Shown: positions 52,949 to 62,091, numbered from the stretch's first letter. The stretch is 64,000 bases of DNA from Magnetospirillum sp. 15-1 (GCF_900184795.1 NZ_FXXN01000025.1:258542-322541), one strand, 5' to 3'. Notes: generated by a model from the sequence alone, not told the origin. Program-made: numbers and translations.

Positions 52949-54112
52949 ATGAGCCTGTTTTCGACCCTGTTTCCGCGCGGCATGCGGCGGCGCTGGTGGA
53001 TGTTCCGTCCCATCGACGCCATCGTCGCCCTGTGGCCCGCCCCGCGCGTCCGCAAGGGCGCCGTGGTGGTGCGCATGGACGGCATCGGCGACATGGTGAT
53101 GTTCCGGGCCGCCCTCGAGCACTATCCCTTCGTCCTCGGACTTCCCAAATCCGAGATCACCGTGCTGGGCTGCCATTCGTGGAAGGCGGTCGCGGCGGAG
53201 GTGTTCGCCGGCTTCACCCTGGTGACCATCGACGAGCACGCCTTCGAGAAGAAGTGGCTCTATCGCCTGAAGATCGCCCTGTGGATTCGCCGCCAGGGCT
53301 TCAAGACGGCGCTGTGCGACATGTTCATGCGCAAGACCCTGACCGCCGATACCCTGGTCTGGGCCAGCCGGGCGGAGGAGCGCATCGTCTGCGCCCCGTT
53401 CATCACCGAGCGCACCAGGGCGGAATACGCCTGGTACCTGGCCAAGGCGACACGGGTGATCGACACCGGCCCCTATCCCACCCACGAGGGCCTGCGGCAC
53501 TTCACCTTTCTGCAGGCCCTGTCGGGCACCCGCATGCCCGCGGAAGTGCCCGCCATTCCCTGGCCCGATCGCGCGCCGGCCCTGCCCGAGGGGGCGCCCT
53601 ATGTGGTGATGTTCATCGGCTCCAACGAGCCGGGGCGGCGCTGGCCCCTGGCGAATTTCATTGCCGTTGCGAAACAAGCCCTGGAAGCCGGGCTGCGGGT
53701 GGTGTTCGTCGGCGGGCCGCAGGAAGCCTATGCCAAGCCTGCCCTGGCCGAACTGAACCATCCCGGCCTGATCGACGCCATCGGCGCGCTCAAGCTGGGG
53801 CAGACGGTGGATGTGATGAAGCATGCCGCCTGCGTGGTCGGCAACGATTCCGGCCCCGGCCATCTGGCCATCGGGGTGGGGGCGCCCACCGTGCTGCTGG
53901 CCGGCGGCGGCCATTTCGGCTGCTTTGTGCCCTACCCCGAGGAAATCCGCCCGCCGCGGGCCCGTTTCCTCAACGCTCCCATGGAGTGCTATCACTGCCT
54001 GTGGCGCTGCCCCAAGCGCCAGAGCGACCAGGATGCCTTCCCCTGCGTCGCCGAGATCACTCCGGAGGCGGTGTGGGCCGCCGTGCGGGAGCAACTGGCC
54101 TTTATAGCGTGA
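52949..54112 (+). CDS. glycosyltransferase family 9 (heptosyltransferase-like), copy 3
   Basis: This 387-residue GT9 has a more typical motif set: VVVRMDGIGDMVMFRAALEH (about 40-59), FIGSNEPGRRWPLANFIAVA (about 217-236) and ACVVGNDSGPGHLAIGVGAP (about 293-312). The C-terminal cysteines are MECYHCLWRC plus FPC, as in copies 1 and 2. It is more distant from copies 1 and 2 than they are from each other and is separated from copy 2 by 158 bases with a repeat. Its stop is inside the stem of a hairpin. Confidence 0.87.
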   Translation: MSLFSTLFPRGMRRRWWMFRPIDAIVALWPAPRVRKGAVVVRMDGIGDMVMFRAALEHYPFVLGLPKSEITVLGCHSWKAVAAEVFAGFTLVTIDEHAFEKKWLYRLKIALWIRRQGFKTALCDMFMRKTLTADTLVWASRAEERIVCAPFITERTRAEYAWYLAKATRVIDTGPYPTHEGLRHFTFLQALSGTRMPAEVPAIPWPDRAPALPEGAPYVVMFIGSNEPGRRWPLANFIAVAKQALEAGLRVVFVGGPQEAYAKPALAELNHPGLIDAIGALKLGQTVDVMKHAACVVGNDSGPGHLAIGVGAPTVLLAGGGHFGCFVPYPEEIRPPRARFLNAPMECYHCLWRCPKRQSDQDAFPCVAEITPEAVWAAVREQLAFIA

Positions 54113-54137
54113 TGCCCAAAATGTGTATCACGCTATA
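54103..54137. terminator. hairpin overlapping the stop of the third GT9 gene
   Basis: Perfect 11-base arms TATAGCGTGAT (54103-54113) and ATCACGCTATA (54127-54137) surround a 13-base loop. The GT9 stop TGA (54110-54112) is within the left arm. It could end the transcript or be an operator-type palindrome; there is no T-run. Confidence 0.5.
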
Positions 54138-54258
54138 GGCCTTATCATTTCCCTCGCCGGGCGGGCGCATCCGCGCCCTTGGCCGCGCCCTCAACGGCCG
54201 CTTTAGCGGCAAGTCCGCTTCACAAAGTCCGCCGTCCCGTCTATGGTGGCGGCATGGC

Positions 54259-54277
54259 CTGACCGAAAAACGGTCAG
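54259..54277. promoter_or_regulatory. candidate operator before the AAHS transporter
   Basis: CTGACCG-AAAAA-CGGTCAG is a perfect 7-base inverted repeat with a five-base spacer, about 118 bases upstream of the transporter start. The region is otherwise AT-richer than the surroundings, with AAAAAATAATCAG following. It could bind a dimeric regulator, or in RNA form a small hairpin. No adjacent regulator gene was found. Confidence 0.35.
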
Positions 54278-54394
54278 CGACCCAAAAAATAATCAGACAA
54301 AGCAATCGGTTGAACATGACACCCCCTGTCGGCGTTTTCGCTGCCGGGATGGTGCGCATGTCTTGATTCGCTATGCGTGGAGGGATGTTTTCTT

Positions 54395-55756
54395 ATGGCA
54401 TTGGTCAATGCACACAAGCTGATCGACGAGGCGAAGTTCGGAAAGTTCCACTGGAACGTTCTGTTCTGGACCGCGTTGATCATTATTTTCGACGGCTACG
54501 ATCTGGTCATCTACGGCGTGGTCCTGCCGGTTCTCATGAAGGAATGGCACCTGGACCCCATCCAGGCCGGCGCGCTGGGCAGTTATGCCCTGTTCGGCAT
54601 GATGTTCGGAGCCCTGACCTTCGGGTCCCTGTCCGACCGCTTCGGGCGCAAGCCGATCATCGCGGTCTGCGTCGTGCTGTTCAGCCTGTTCACGGTGCTG
54701 AACGGCTTCGTCCGCGACACCACTGAATTCGCGATCTGCCGCTTCATCGCCGGTCTTGGCATCGGCGGCGTCATGCCCAATGCGGTGGCGCTGATGACCG
54801 AATACGCGCCGAAGCGGCTGCGCAGCACCCTGGTGGCCGTGATGTTCAGCGGCTATTCGGTGGGCGGCATGCTGTCGGCGGGCTTGGGGATGACGCTGAT
54901 TCCCACCTTCGGCTGGTCGGCGGTGTTCTTCGTGGCGGCGGTTCCCCTGCTGCTGCTGCCGGTCACCTTGTACCTGATGCCGGAATCCATCGGGTTCCTG
55001 ATCAAGGCCGGCCGCACCGAGGAAGCCATCGACAAGCTGGTCCGGCTGGAGCCGTCCTACAAGCCGCAGCCCGGTGACGAGATCTCGTTTCCCACCGGCG
55101 CCACCGGCCAGGCTTCGCTGCCGGCCCTGTTCGCCGATGGCCGGGGCCTTTCCACGGTGATGTTCTGGGTCGCCTTCTTCATGTGCCTGCTGATGGTCTA
55201 TGCCCTGGGCTCCTGGCTGCCCAAGCTGATGACCACGGCCGGCTATGGCCTGGGCTCGAGCCTGAGCTTCCTGCTGGTGCTGAATTTCGGCGCCATCTTC
55301 GGCGCGGTGGGCGGCGGCCATATCGCCGACCGCATGAACCTGAAGCGCGTCCTGGTGGCGTTCTTCGTGATCGCCGCCATCTCCATCAGCCTGCTGGGGG
55401 TCAAGAGCCCGACCATGGTGCTCTATGTCCTGGTGGCGGTGGCCGGTGCCACCACCATCGGCACCCAGATCCTGCTCTACGCCTATGTGGCGCAGTTCTA
55501 TCCCATGGCCATCCGCTCCACCGGTATCGGCTGGGCCTCGGGCGTGGGACGCAGCGGCGCCATTCTCGGCCCGATGCTGGGCGGGACGCTGCTGGCCTGG
55601 AAGCTGCCGCTGATGCAGAACTTCATGGCCTTCGCGGTGCCCGGAGTGATCGCCGCCATCGCCATGAGCCTGGTGGTGCGCAGCGCTCAGCACGCCCCGG
55701 CCGAGGAGAAGGACCTGGCCTTCGCCGCCGAGACCGGGATGATGGAGCCCGATTGA
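54395..55756 (+). CDS. AAHS-type MFS transporter (aromatic acid:H+ symporter family)
   Basis: This 453-residue, 12-helix MFS permease has the AAHS hallmark FDGYDLVIYGVVLPVLMKEW in TM1, LSDRFGRKPII in loop 2-3 and RFIAGLGIGGVMPNAVALMT, where G-rich TM4 is typical. Family members take up benzoate, 4-hydroxybenzoate, protocatechuate and similar acids. There is no aromatic catabolic gene nearby, so the substrate is unknown. The ATG at 54395 follows GGAGGG 10 bases upstream. A 7-base palindrome is found upstream. Confidence 0.87.
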   Translation: MALVNAHKLIDEAKFGKFHWNVLFWTALIIIFDGYDLVIYGVVLPVLMKEWHLDPIQAGALGSYALFGMMFGALTFGSLSDRFGRKPIIAVCVVLFSLFTVLNGFVRDTTEFAICRFIAGLGIGGVMPNAVALMTEYAPKRLRSTLVAVMFSGYSVGGMLSAGLGMTLIPTFGWSAVFFVAAVPLLLLPVTLYLMPESIGFLIKAGRTEEAIDKLVRLEPSYKPQPGDEISFPTGATGQASLPALFADGRGLSTVMFWVAFFMCLLMVYALGSWLPKLMTTAGYGLGSSLSFLLVLNFGAIFGAVGGGHIADRMNLKRVLVAFFVIAAISISLLGVKSPTMVLYVLVAVAGATTIGTQILLYAYVAQFYPMAIRSTGIGWASGVGRSGAILGPMLGGTLLAWKLPLMQNFMAFAVPGVIAAIAMSLVVRSAQHAPAEEKDLAFAAETGMMEPD

Positions 55757-55800
55757 GGCAGAGGTCTGTCGGGTTGAGGTGGAATCCTTCCTTTCCATTC

Positions 55801-55860
55801 GTCATGGCCGGGCTTGACCCGGCCATCCATGGACCCTCGGGTCGAGCCCGAGGGTGACGA
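55801..55860. repeat. double-hairpin dispersed palindromic element
   Basis: Two perfect 9-base stems are adjacent: ATGGCCGGG-CTTGA-CCCGGCCAT (55804-55826) and ACCCTCGGG-TCGAG-CCCGAGGGT (55833-55855). The first part recurs at 18994-19013 with 19 of 20 bases identical. Elements with this core are common between genes in alphaproteobacteria. It may act as a transcript end for the transporter gene. Confidence 0.8.
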
Positions 55861-55901
55861 AGAAGTGGATTTGACCAGATTCGGGCAGACCCCAAACGGC
55901 C

Positions 55902-55926
55902 AAGGCGGCGGCTATTCCGCCGCCTT
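55902..55926. terminator. GC-rich hairpin at the glnD 3' end
   Basis: A perfect 10-base stem (55902-55911 with 55917-55926) has loop CTATT, and the glnD stop TAG is in the loop. It lies between convergent genes. There is no clear T-run on the glnD strand, so a classical intrinsic terminator is uncertain. Confidence 0.5.
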
Positions 55927-58689
55927 GCTGCCGTTGGCGAGCTTGGCGGCCGGATCGTCCAGGGCGGCCAGCAGGGCGGTCTTGATCTGCTCCAGCTTGC
56001 GGCCGTGCTCGATCTTATGGCCGAACACGTCCTTGACGTAGAACACGTCCACCACCCGCTCGCCATAGGTGGAGATGTGGGCCGAGGAAATCTGCAGTCC
56101 CACATTGGTCATGGCGTTGGTGATGTCGTAGAGCAGGCCCGGCCGGTCGCGGCCGTTGACCTCGACCACGGTGTGGGAGCGGGACGGCTTGTTGTCCACC
56201 AGCACGCGGGGCGGCACCTTGAAGACGTGGGCGCGGCTGGGCAGCTTGCCCTTGCGCGCAGCCAGTTCCCGGTCGAGGCGCAAACGCCCGGACAGCACCT
56301 GCTCGACACAGGTGGCCAGCTTGGCCAGCTTGGCCGGGCTGTCGAAGGCGCCGCCGTCGGAATCCTGGATGCAGAAGGTATCGAGCGCCATGCCGTTGGC
56401 CAGCGTGATGATCTTGGCGTCGACGATGTTGGCCCCCGACACCGCCATGGCGCCGGCGATCTGCGAGAACAGGCCGGGATGGTCGCCGGTATAGACGATG
56501 ATCTCGGTGACGGCCCGGTGACTGTCCACCCGGGGCTCGACGGTGAGCGGGGCGCGCACCGCCTCGGCCTCGCGCACCAGTCGGGCGTGGCGCAGGTGGA
56601 TGGGGGTGTCGAAGGTGGTCCAATAGGTGGAATAGCCGCGCGCGATATGGGCCTCGATGTCCTCGGGCGGCCAGGACAGCTTGAACAGTTCGGAGCGCAG
56701 CGCGTCCTGGGCGGCCTTGACCCGGGCGGCGCGGGCGGTGCCCGACAGGCCGCCGGTCATCACCTCCAGGGCCCGGCTGTAGAGTTCGCGCAGCAGACCG
56801 GCCTTCCAGGCGTTCCACACGGTGGGGCCGACGGCGCGGATATCGGCGACGGTCAGGCACAGCAGCAGGCGCAGGCGCTCGGGCGACTGGACCAGGGCGA
56901 CGAAGTCGGAAATGGTCTTGGGGTCGTCGATGTCGCGCTTGAAGGCGATGCGGCTCATGGACAGGTGTTCGCGCACCAGCCAGGCGGCGGATTCCGTCTC
57001 CTCGTCGGTGAGGCCCAGACGTGGTCCCAGTTTCATCACCACGTCGGCGCCCAGGGTGGAATGGTCGCCGCCGCGGCCCTTGGCGATGTCGTGGCAGAAC
57101 ACCGCGATGAACAGGGCGCGGCGCGACACCACCTGATGGATCACCTCGGTGCAGGTGGGCGCCTCGTCCTTGAGGTCGCCGCGTTCAAGGGCGTGCAGCA
57201 CGCCCAGCGCCTGCACCGTGTGCTCGTCCACCGTATAGACGTGGTACATGTCGTACTGCATCTGGGCGACGACGCGGCCGAAATCGGGAATGAAGCGGCC
57301 CAGCACCCCGGCCTCGTTCATGTGGCGCAGCGCCACTTCCGGGTTCTTGCGCGACGTCACCATGTCGACGAACAGCCGGTTGGCGGTGGGATCGACCCGC
57401 AGCGCGGCGTCGATGCGCTTCAGGTTGCGATGAACCAGGTCCAGCGCGTGGGGGTGGATGTCCACCTCCTGGGTCAGCGCGGTGTGGAACAGGCGGATCA
57501 TGGCCGCCGGATCGGTCTCGAACTGGTTGGCGGCGGTGACGTCGAGGCGCCCACCCTCGAGCTGGAAGCCAGCCACGGTGGTACGGCGCGAGAACAGCCG
57601 GCCCAGTTGCAGCCGGCGCGGCTTGCTCTTGAAGGTCTCCTCGGTCAGCGCGCAGAACAGCCGCGTCAGGTCGCCCACATCCTTGGCGATCAGGAAGTAG
57701 TGCTTCATGAAGCGCTCGACGCCCCGCGAGCAGGCGCGGTCGGCGTAGTGCATGCGCACCGCGATCTCGGGCTGCACGTCGAAGGTCAGGCGGTCCTCGG
57801 GGCGGTCGGTCAGGTAGTGCAGGTGGCAGCGCACCGCCCACAGGAAGGCCTGGGCCTTGGCGAAGCGCCGGGCCGCCGGGCGCGAGATGATGCCCTTCTC
57901 GGCCAGTTCCGAGACGTCCTTGACCCGGTAGACGTACTTGGCGATCCAGTAGAGCGTGTGCAGGTCCCTGAGGCCGCCCTTGCCCTCCTTGACGTTGGGT
58001 TCCAGCACGTAGCGGGAATCGCCCATGCTCGAATGCCGCGAATCGCGCTCGGCCAGCTTGGATTCCACGAAGGCCTCGGCGGTGCCGGTCATCACCTCGG
58101 CGGAGTAGCGGACCCACAGATCGTCGAACAGCGCCCGGTCGCCCCACAGCCAGCGCATCTCCAGCAGGGCGGTGCGGATGGTCAGGTCGGCCTTGGCGTT
58201 GCGCACGCAATCCTCGGCCGAGCGGGTGGAGTGCCCGACCTTCAGCCCCATGTCCCACAGCATGTAGAGGATGAACTCCACCACCTGCTCGTGATACGGC
58301 GTGCGCTTGTAGGGCAGCAGGAACAAAAGGTCGATGTCGGAATGGGGCGACAGCTCGCCGCGGCCATAGCCGCCCACCGCCACCAGGCTCATGCTCTCGC
58401 CCGTGGTGCGCACACCCTGGGGGAACTCGCGATCACAGGCGTAGTCGTGGACCAGACGGACCAGCTGGTCGATCAGGAAACAGTTCTCGCGCACCGTACT
58501 GGTGCCGTCGCCGTGGGAATCGAAGCGGGCGCGCACCTCGGCGCGGCCGGCGGCCAGCACCTGCTTGAAGATCTCCAGGACCCTCATCCGCCGCTTGTTC
58601 CTGGGCAGGTCCTCTTCCATCAGCCCATCGAGCCGGGCGAGGACCGCCTTGCGGTGGATGATGGCGCGCTGGCCTTTGATCTTGCTCAT
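55912..58689 (-). CDS. glnD: [protein-PII] uridylyltransferase / uridylyl-removing enzyme
   Basis: GlnD senses glutamine and adds or removes UMP on PII proteins to control nitrogen assimilation. The 925-residue protein has the nucleotidyltransferase motif VGGYGRGELSPHSDIDLLFL (Gly106-Gly107, Asp118, Asp120), a helical linker, an HD domain with FCHDIAKGRGGDHS (about 535) for UMP removal, and two C-terminal ACT domains (about 735-810 and 845-920) that bind glutamine. A perfect TATAAT on the minus strand at 58726-58731 is 37 bases upstream of the ATG. Both catalytic sites look intact. Confidence 0.97.
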   Translation of the reverse strand: MSKIKGQRAIIHRKAVLARLDGLMEEDLPRNKRRMRVLEIFKQVLAAGRAEVRARFDSHGDGTSTVRENCFLIDQLVRLVHDYACDREFPQGVRTTGESMSLVAVGGYGRGELSPHSDIDLLFLLPYKRTPYHEQVVEFILYMLWDMGLKVGHSTRSAEDCVRNAKADLTIRTALLEMRWLWGDRALFDDLWVRYSAEVMTGTAEAFVESKLAERDSRHSSMGDSRYVLEPNVKEGKGGLRDLHTLYWIAKYVYRVKDVSELAEKGIISRPAARRFAKAQAFLWAVRCHLHYLTDRPEDRLTFDVQPEIAVRMHYADRACSRGVERFMKHYFLIAKDVGDLTRLFCALTEETFKSKPRRLQLGRLFSRRTTVAGFQLEGGRLDVTAANQFETDPAAMIRLFHTALTQEVDIHPHALDLVHRNLKRIDAALRVDPTANRLFVDMVTSRKNPEVALRHMNEAGVLGRFIPDFGRVVAQMQYDMYHVYTVDEHTVQALGVLHALERGDLKDEAPTCTEVIHQVVSRRALFIAVFCHDIAKGRGGDHSTLGADVVMKLGPRLGLTDEETESAAWLVREHLSMSRIAFKRDIDDPKTISDFVALVQSPERLRLLLCLTVADIRAVGPTVWNAWKAGLLRELYSRALEVMTGGLSGTARAARVKAAQDALRSELFKLSWPPEDIEAHIARGYSTYWTTFDTPIHLRHARLVREAEAVRAPLTVEPRVDSHRAVTEIIVYTGDHPGLFSQIAGAMAVSGANIVDAKIITLANGMALDTFCIQDSDGGAFDSPAKLAKLATCVEQVLSGRLRLDRELAARKGKLPSRAHVFKVPPRVLVDNKPSRSHTVVEVNGRDRPGLLYDITNAMTNVGLQISSAHISTYGERVVDVFYVKDVFGHKIEHGRKLEQIKTALLAALDDPAAKLANGSKAAE

Positions 58690-58725
58690 GGTCGGGTGTC
58701 GTCACCGCAGGAAGCCGAAGCGCCG

Positions 58726-58731
58726 ATTATA
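58726..58731 (-). promoter_or_regulatory. TATAAT -10 box for glnD
   Basis: A perfect TATAAT on the minus strand lies 37 bases before the glnD ATG. The -35 position (about 58749-58754) reads GGCGGT and does not match the consensus, so the promoter may need an activator. Confidence 0.4.
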
Positions 58732-58808
58732 GGGGCCGGATGGCGGGCACCGCCAGCCCCTTCGGACGCGGATTGGGCATGCCGGCCGCACTGCCTGTCA
58801 AATGGGCA

Positions 58809-59414
58809 TTAAAACTCCACTCCGGCCTGGGCCTTGATGCCGTCCTTGAAGGGGTGCTTCACCATGGTCATCTCGGTGACCAGATCGGCGGCCTCGATCA
58901 GCGGCGGCAGGGCGTTACGCCCGGTCAGCACCACGTGCTGGCCCTCGGGCCGCGCCCGGATGGCGTCCAGCACCGTTTCCAGCGGCAGGTATTCGTAGCG
59001 CAGCGCCACGTTGATCTCGTCCAGGATCACCATCTTGTACTCGGGATCGGCCAGCAGTGAGGCGGCCAGTTCCCAGGCCCGCCCGGCGGCGGCGATATCG
59101 CGGGCGCGGTCCTGGGTCTCCCAGGTGAAGCCCTCGCCCATGGCGCGGAAAGTGACCAGATCGCCCAGGCCTTCCATCACCCGGCGCTCGGCGGTGTCCC
59201 AGGCGCCCTTGATGAACTGGACGATGCCCACCTTCATGCCGTGGCCGACGCAGCGGATGGCCATGCCGAAGGCGGCGGTGGACTTGCCCTTGCCCGCCCC
59301 GGTATGGACGATCATCACGCCGCGGGCTCCGGTTTTCCTGGCCATGAGTTTATCGCGCGAGGCCTTTTTCTTGGCCATTTTCTCGCGGTGGCGCTGGTCG
59401 TGGTCCTCGGTCAT
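58809..59414 (-). CDS. cobO: cob(I)yrinic acid a,c-diamide adenosyltransferase
   Basis: CobO (BtuR/CobA type) attaches the adenosyl group to the corrin cobalt in B12 synthesis. The 201-residue protein has the P-loop HTGAGKGKSTAAFG (about 37-50), QFIKGAWDTAERR, VILDEINVALRYEYL and HVVLTGRNALPPL, all family motifs. The start of about 30 Lys/Arg/Glu-rich residues is the usual variable N-terminus. It is not linked to other cob genes here, and lies between glnD and the divergent pstB. Confidence 0.95.
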   Translation of the reverse strand: MTEDHDQRHREKMAKKKASRDKLMARKTGARGVMIVHTGAGKGKSTAAFGMAIRCVGHGMKVGIVQFIKGAWDTAERRVMEGLGDLVTFRAMGEGFTWETQDRARDIAAAGRAWELAASLLADPEYKMVILDEINVALRYEYLPLETVLDAIRARPEGQHVVLTGRNALPPLIEAADLVTEMTMVKHPFKDGIKAQAGVEF

Positions 59415-59560
59415 GGTTTCTCCGGCGGGAAGGGGCGGTTCGCCATAGATGGCGAGCGGGCGGTGGGCTTCAAGACTGAAACAAATCCTTCACGTTCTTC
59501 CCGTTGCGTCCAGCGGTATAAGCCCTGCGGGTCCCGGGATGGATGTGGAATTTGAAACGC

Positions 59561-60337
59561 ATGGCAGAACAATCGGCCCAGCCAAAAATGACCGCCCGCG
59601 AGCTTGCCGTCCATTATGGCGGAAAGCCAGCCCTGAAGGGTGTCGATCTGGACATCGCGGAGGGCGAGGTGACCGCCCTGATCGGTCCGTCGGGTTGCGG
59701 CAAGTCCACCTTCCTGCGCTGTCTCAACCGCATGAACGACACCATCCCCGCCGCCCGGGTGAGCGGAAGGGCCAGCCTGGACGGCGAGGAGATCTACGGC
59801 ACCGCCGGCATGGACCCGGTGCTGCTGCGCGCCCGGGTCGGCATGGTGTTCCAGCGGCCCAACCCTTTCCCTAAATCCATCTATGACAACGTGGCCTTCG
59901 GCCCGCGCCTGCACGGCCTGGCGGCCGAGGGCGAGGAGATGGATGCCCTGGTCCGCGCCTGCCTCGAGCGGGCCGGGCTGTGGAAGGAGGTCAAGGACGT
60001 GCTGGGCAGCCAGGGTACCGGCCTGTCGGGCGGCCAGCAGCAGCGCCTGTGCATCGCCCGCGCCATCGCGGTCAGTCCCGAGGTCATCTTGATGGATGAG
60101 CCCTGCTCGGCGCTGGACCCCATCGCCACGGCGCGCATCGAGGAACTGATCGACGAGCTTTGCCAGGCCTTCACCATCGTCATCGTCACCCATTCCATGC
60201 AGCAGGCGGCCCGCGTGTCGCAGACCACCGCCTTCTTCCATCTGGGCGATATCATCGAGGTGGGCGCCACCGAACAGATTTTCACGGCGCCCGCCAATTC
60301 GCTCACTCAGGGCTACATCACCGGCCGTTTCGGCTGA
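59561..60337 (+). CDS. pstB: phosphate ABC transporter ATPase
   Basis: PstB powers high-affinity phosphate uptake. The 258-residue protein has Walker [10 protein letters not shown] (42-50), the PstB-typical [13 protein letters not shown] and [20 protein letters not shown], the ABC signature [14 protein letters not shown] and Walker [14 protein letters not shown]. Starts at 59543 (GTG) or 59561 (ATG) are possible. It is followed by phoU 13 bases later, but pstS, pstC and pstA are not in this window. Confidence 0.95.
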   Translation: MAEQSAQPKMTARELAVHYGGKPALKGVDLDIAEGEVTALIGPSGCGKSTFLRCLNRMNDTIPAARVSGRASLDGEEIYGTAGMDPVLLRARVGMVFQRPNPFPKSIYDNVAFGPRLHGLAAEGEEMDALVRACLERAGLWKEVKDVLGSQGTGLSGGQQQRLCIARAIAVSPEVILMDEPCSALDPIATARIEELIDELCQAFTIVIVTHSMQQAARVSQTTAFFHLGDIIEVGATEQIFTAPANSLTQGYITGRFG

Positions 60338-60350
60338 GGGAGATACCGCT

Positions 60351-61070
60351 ATGACCACCGTCGGCGAACCGCATATCGTCAAGTCCTACGATACCGAACT
60401 GGCCCGTCTGGACGATTCCCTGGCCCGCATGGGCGGGCTGGCCGAGGCCCAGATGGCCGCCGCCCTCGAGGCGCTGGAGGCCCGCGACAGCGAACTGGCC
60501 GCCCGGGTGATGGAGAACGACGCCCAGGTGGATGCCGTCGAGGCCTTCGTCAACGAGCAGACGGTGCGGGTGCTGGCGCTGCGCGCTCCGGTGGCCGACG
60601 ATCTGCGGACCGTGGTGGCGGCGCTGAAGATCGCCGGCGAGATCGAGCGCGTCGCCGATCTGGCCGCCAACGCCGCCAAGCGCTCGCTGGTGCTCAACCG
60701 CCTGCCGCCGGTCGAGCCCATGCGCTCGCTGCTGCGGCTGGGACGGCTGGCGCTGGCCCTGGTCAAGGAGGTGATGGACGCCCATCTCGGCCACGACGCG
60801 GCCCGCGCCCTGGCGGCGCGCGACCGCGATCAGGAGATCGACGACGTCTACGCCTCGCTGTTCCGCGAGATCCTCACCTATATGATGGAGGACCCCAGGA
60901 ACATCACGCCGTGCTCGCACCTGATGTTTATCGCCAAGAATTTCGAGCGCATCGGCGACCACGCCACCAATATCGCCGAACTGGCCCATTTCCGCATCCT
61001 CGGCCGGGCGGCCCTGCAGCAGCGGCCCAAGAAGGACGATTCATCCTTCGTGGGTGCCGACCCGGAGTAG
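60351..61070 (+). CDS. phoU: phosphate signalling protein PhoU
   Basis: PhoU links Pst transport to the PhoR sensor kinase and to phosphate homeostasis. The 239-residue all-helical protein has two PhoU domains (about 18-105 and 118-215) with the metal-binding E/DxxxD motifs: IAGEIERVADLAANAAKR in the first and IAKNFERIGDHATNIAELAH in the second. It is probably co-transcribed with pstB, and the next gene (pit) converges with it. Confidence 0.96.
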   Translation: MTTVGEPHIVKSYDTELARLDDSLARMGGLAEAQMAAALEALEARDSELAARVMENDAQVDAVEAFVNEQTVRVLALRAPVADDLRTVVAALKIAGEIERVADLAANAAKRSLVLNRLPPVEPMRSLLRLGRLALALVKEVMDAHLGHDAARALAARDRDQEIDDVYASLFREILTYMMEDPRNITPCSHLMFIAKNFERIGDHATNIAELAHFRILGRAALQQRPKKDDSSFVGADPE

Positions 61071-61089
61071 GGGGAAGAGGGCTGCCGGC

Positions 61090-62091
61090 TTACCAGAACT
61101 TGGTGGACAGCCAGTAGAACAGGGCGGCGACCGAACCCGCCGCCGGGATGGTGATCACCCAGGCGACCACGATGTTGCCGGCGATGTGCCAGCGCACCCC
61201 CGAGACCTTGCGGGCCGAGCCGACGCCGATGATGGCGCCGGTGATGGTGTGGGTGGTGGATACCGGAATGCCCAGCCAGGTGGCGCCGAACAGGGTGGCG
61301 GCACCGGCGGCGTTGGCGCAGAAGCCGTCGATCTGCTTCATGTCGGTGATGCGCGACCCCATGGTCTTGACGATGCGCCAGCCGCCGAACAGGGTTCCGA
61401 GACCCATGGCGATCTGGCAGAGCACGGCCACCCAGATGGGCACGTGGAACTCGCCGTGCAGCAGACCCTGGCTGAACAGCAGGGCGGTGATGATGCCCAT
61501 GGTCTTCTGGGCGTCATTGCCGCCGTGGCCCAGGGAATACATGGCCGCCGAGAAGAATTGCAGGATACGGAAGCGGCGGTCGACCACGAAGGGCGCGGTG
61601 CGCCGGCACATCCACGACACCACCAGGATCAGGGCCATGGCCAGCACCAGGCCGATCATCGGCGACAGCACGATGGCCGAACCGGTCTTGATGAAGCCGG
61701 CGGGGACCAGGGCGGAAAAGCCGCCTTTGGCGATGCCGGCTCCGGCGATGCCGCCGATCAGGGCGTGGGAGCTGGACGACGGAATCCCCAGGCCCCAGGT
61801 GACGACGTTCCAGACGATGGCCCCCATCAGGGCGCCGAAGATCACATGGGTGTCGACCAGTCCCGGCTCGACGATGCCGGTGCCGATGGTCTTGGCCACG
61901 CTGGTGGTGAAGAACACCAGGGCGATGGTGTTGAAGAACGCCGCCCAGGCCACCGCGTATTTGGGCGACAGCACCCGGGTGGACACCACGGTGGCGATGG
62001 AATTGGCCGCGTCATGCAGGCCGTTCAGGAAGTCGAACACCAGGGCCGTGACGACCAGGGCGACGATGATGGGAAAGGCGACGGATTCCAT
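61090..62091 (-). CDS. pit: inorganic phosphate transporter, PiT family
   Basis: PiT proteins are low-affinity, cation- or proton-coupled phosphate (or metal-phosphate) transporters. The 333-residue membrane protein has the duplicated family signatures FDFLNGLHDAANSIATVVST (about 18-37) and, near the C-terminus, GATWLGIPVSTTHTITGAIIG. SLGHGGNDAQKTMGIITALL lies in the second half. About 10 hydrophobic segments are visible. It lies 10 bases after the DUF47 gene, the common PiT-DUF47 operon, and converges with phoU. Confidence 0.94.
   Translation of the reverse strand: MESVAFPIIVALVVTALVFDFLNGLHDAANSIATVVSTRVLSPKYAVAWAAFFNTIALVFFTTSVAKTIGTGIVEPGLVDTHVIFGALMGAIVWNVVTWGLGIPSSSSHALIGGIAGAGIAKGGFSALVPAGFIKTGSAIVLSPMIGLVLAMALILVVSWMCRRTAPFVVDRRFRILQFFSAAMYSLGHGGNDAQKTMGIITALLFSQGLLHGEFHVPIWVAVLCQIAMGLGTLFGGWRIVKTMGSRITDMKQIDGFCANAAGAATLFGATWLGIPVSTTHTITGAIIGVGSARKVSGVRWHIAGNIVVAWVITIPAAGSVAALFYWLSTKFW

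Noticed and set aside
56005-58812. A frame of over 900 codons on the plus strand
   Set aside because: It is antisense to glnD, whose nucleotidyltransferase, HD and ACT motifs are all in place on the minus strand.
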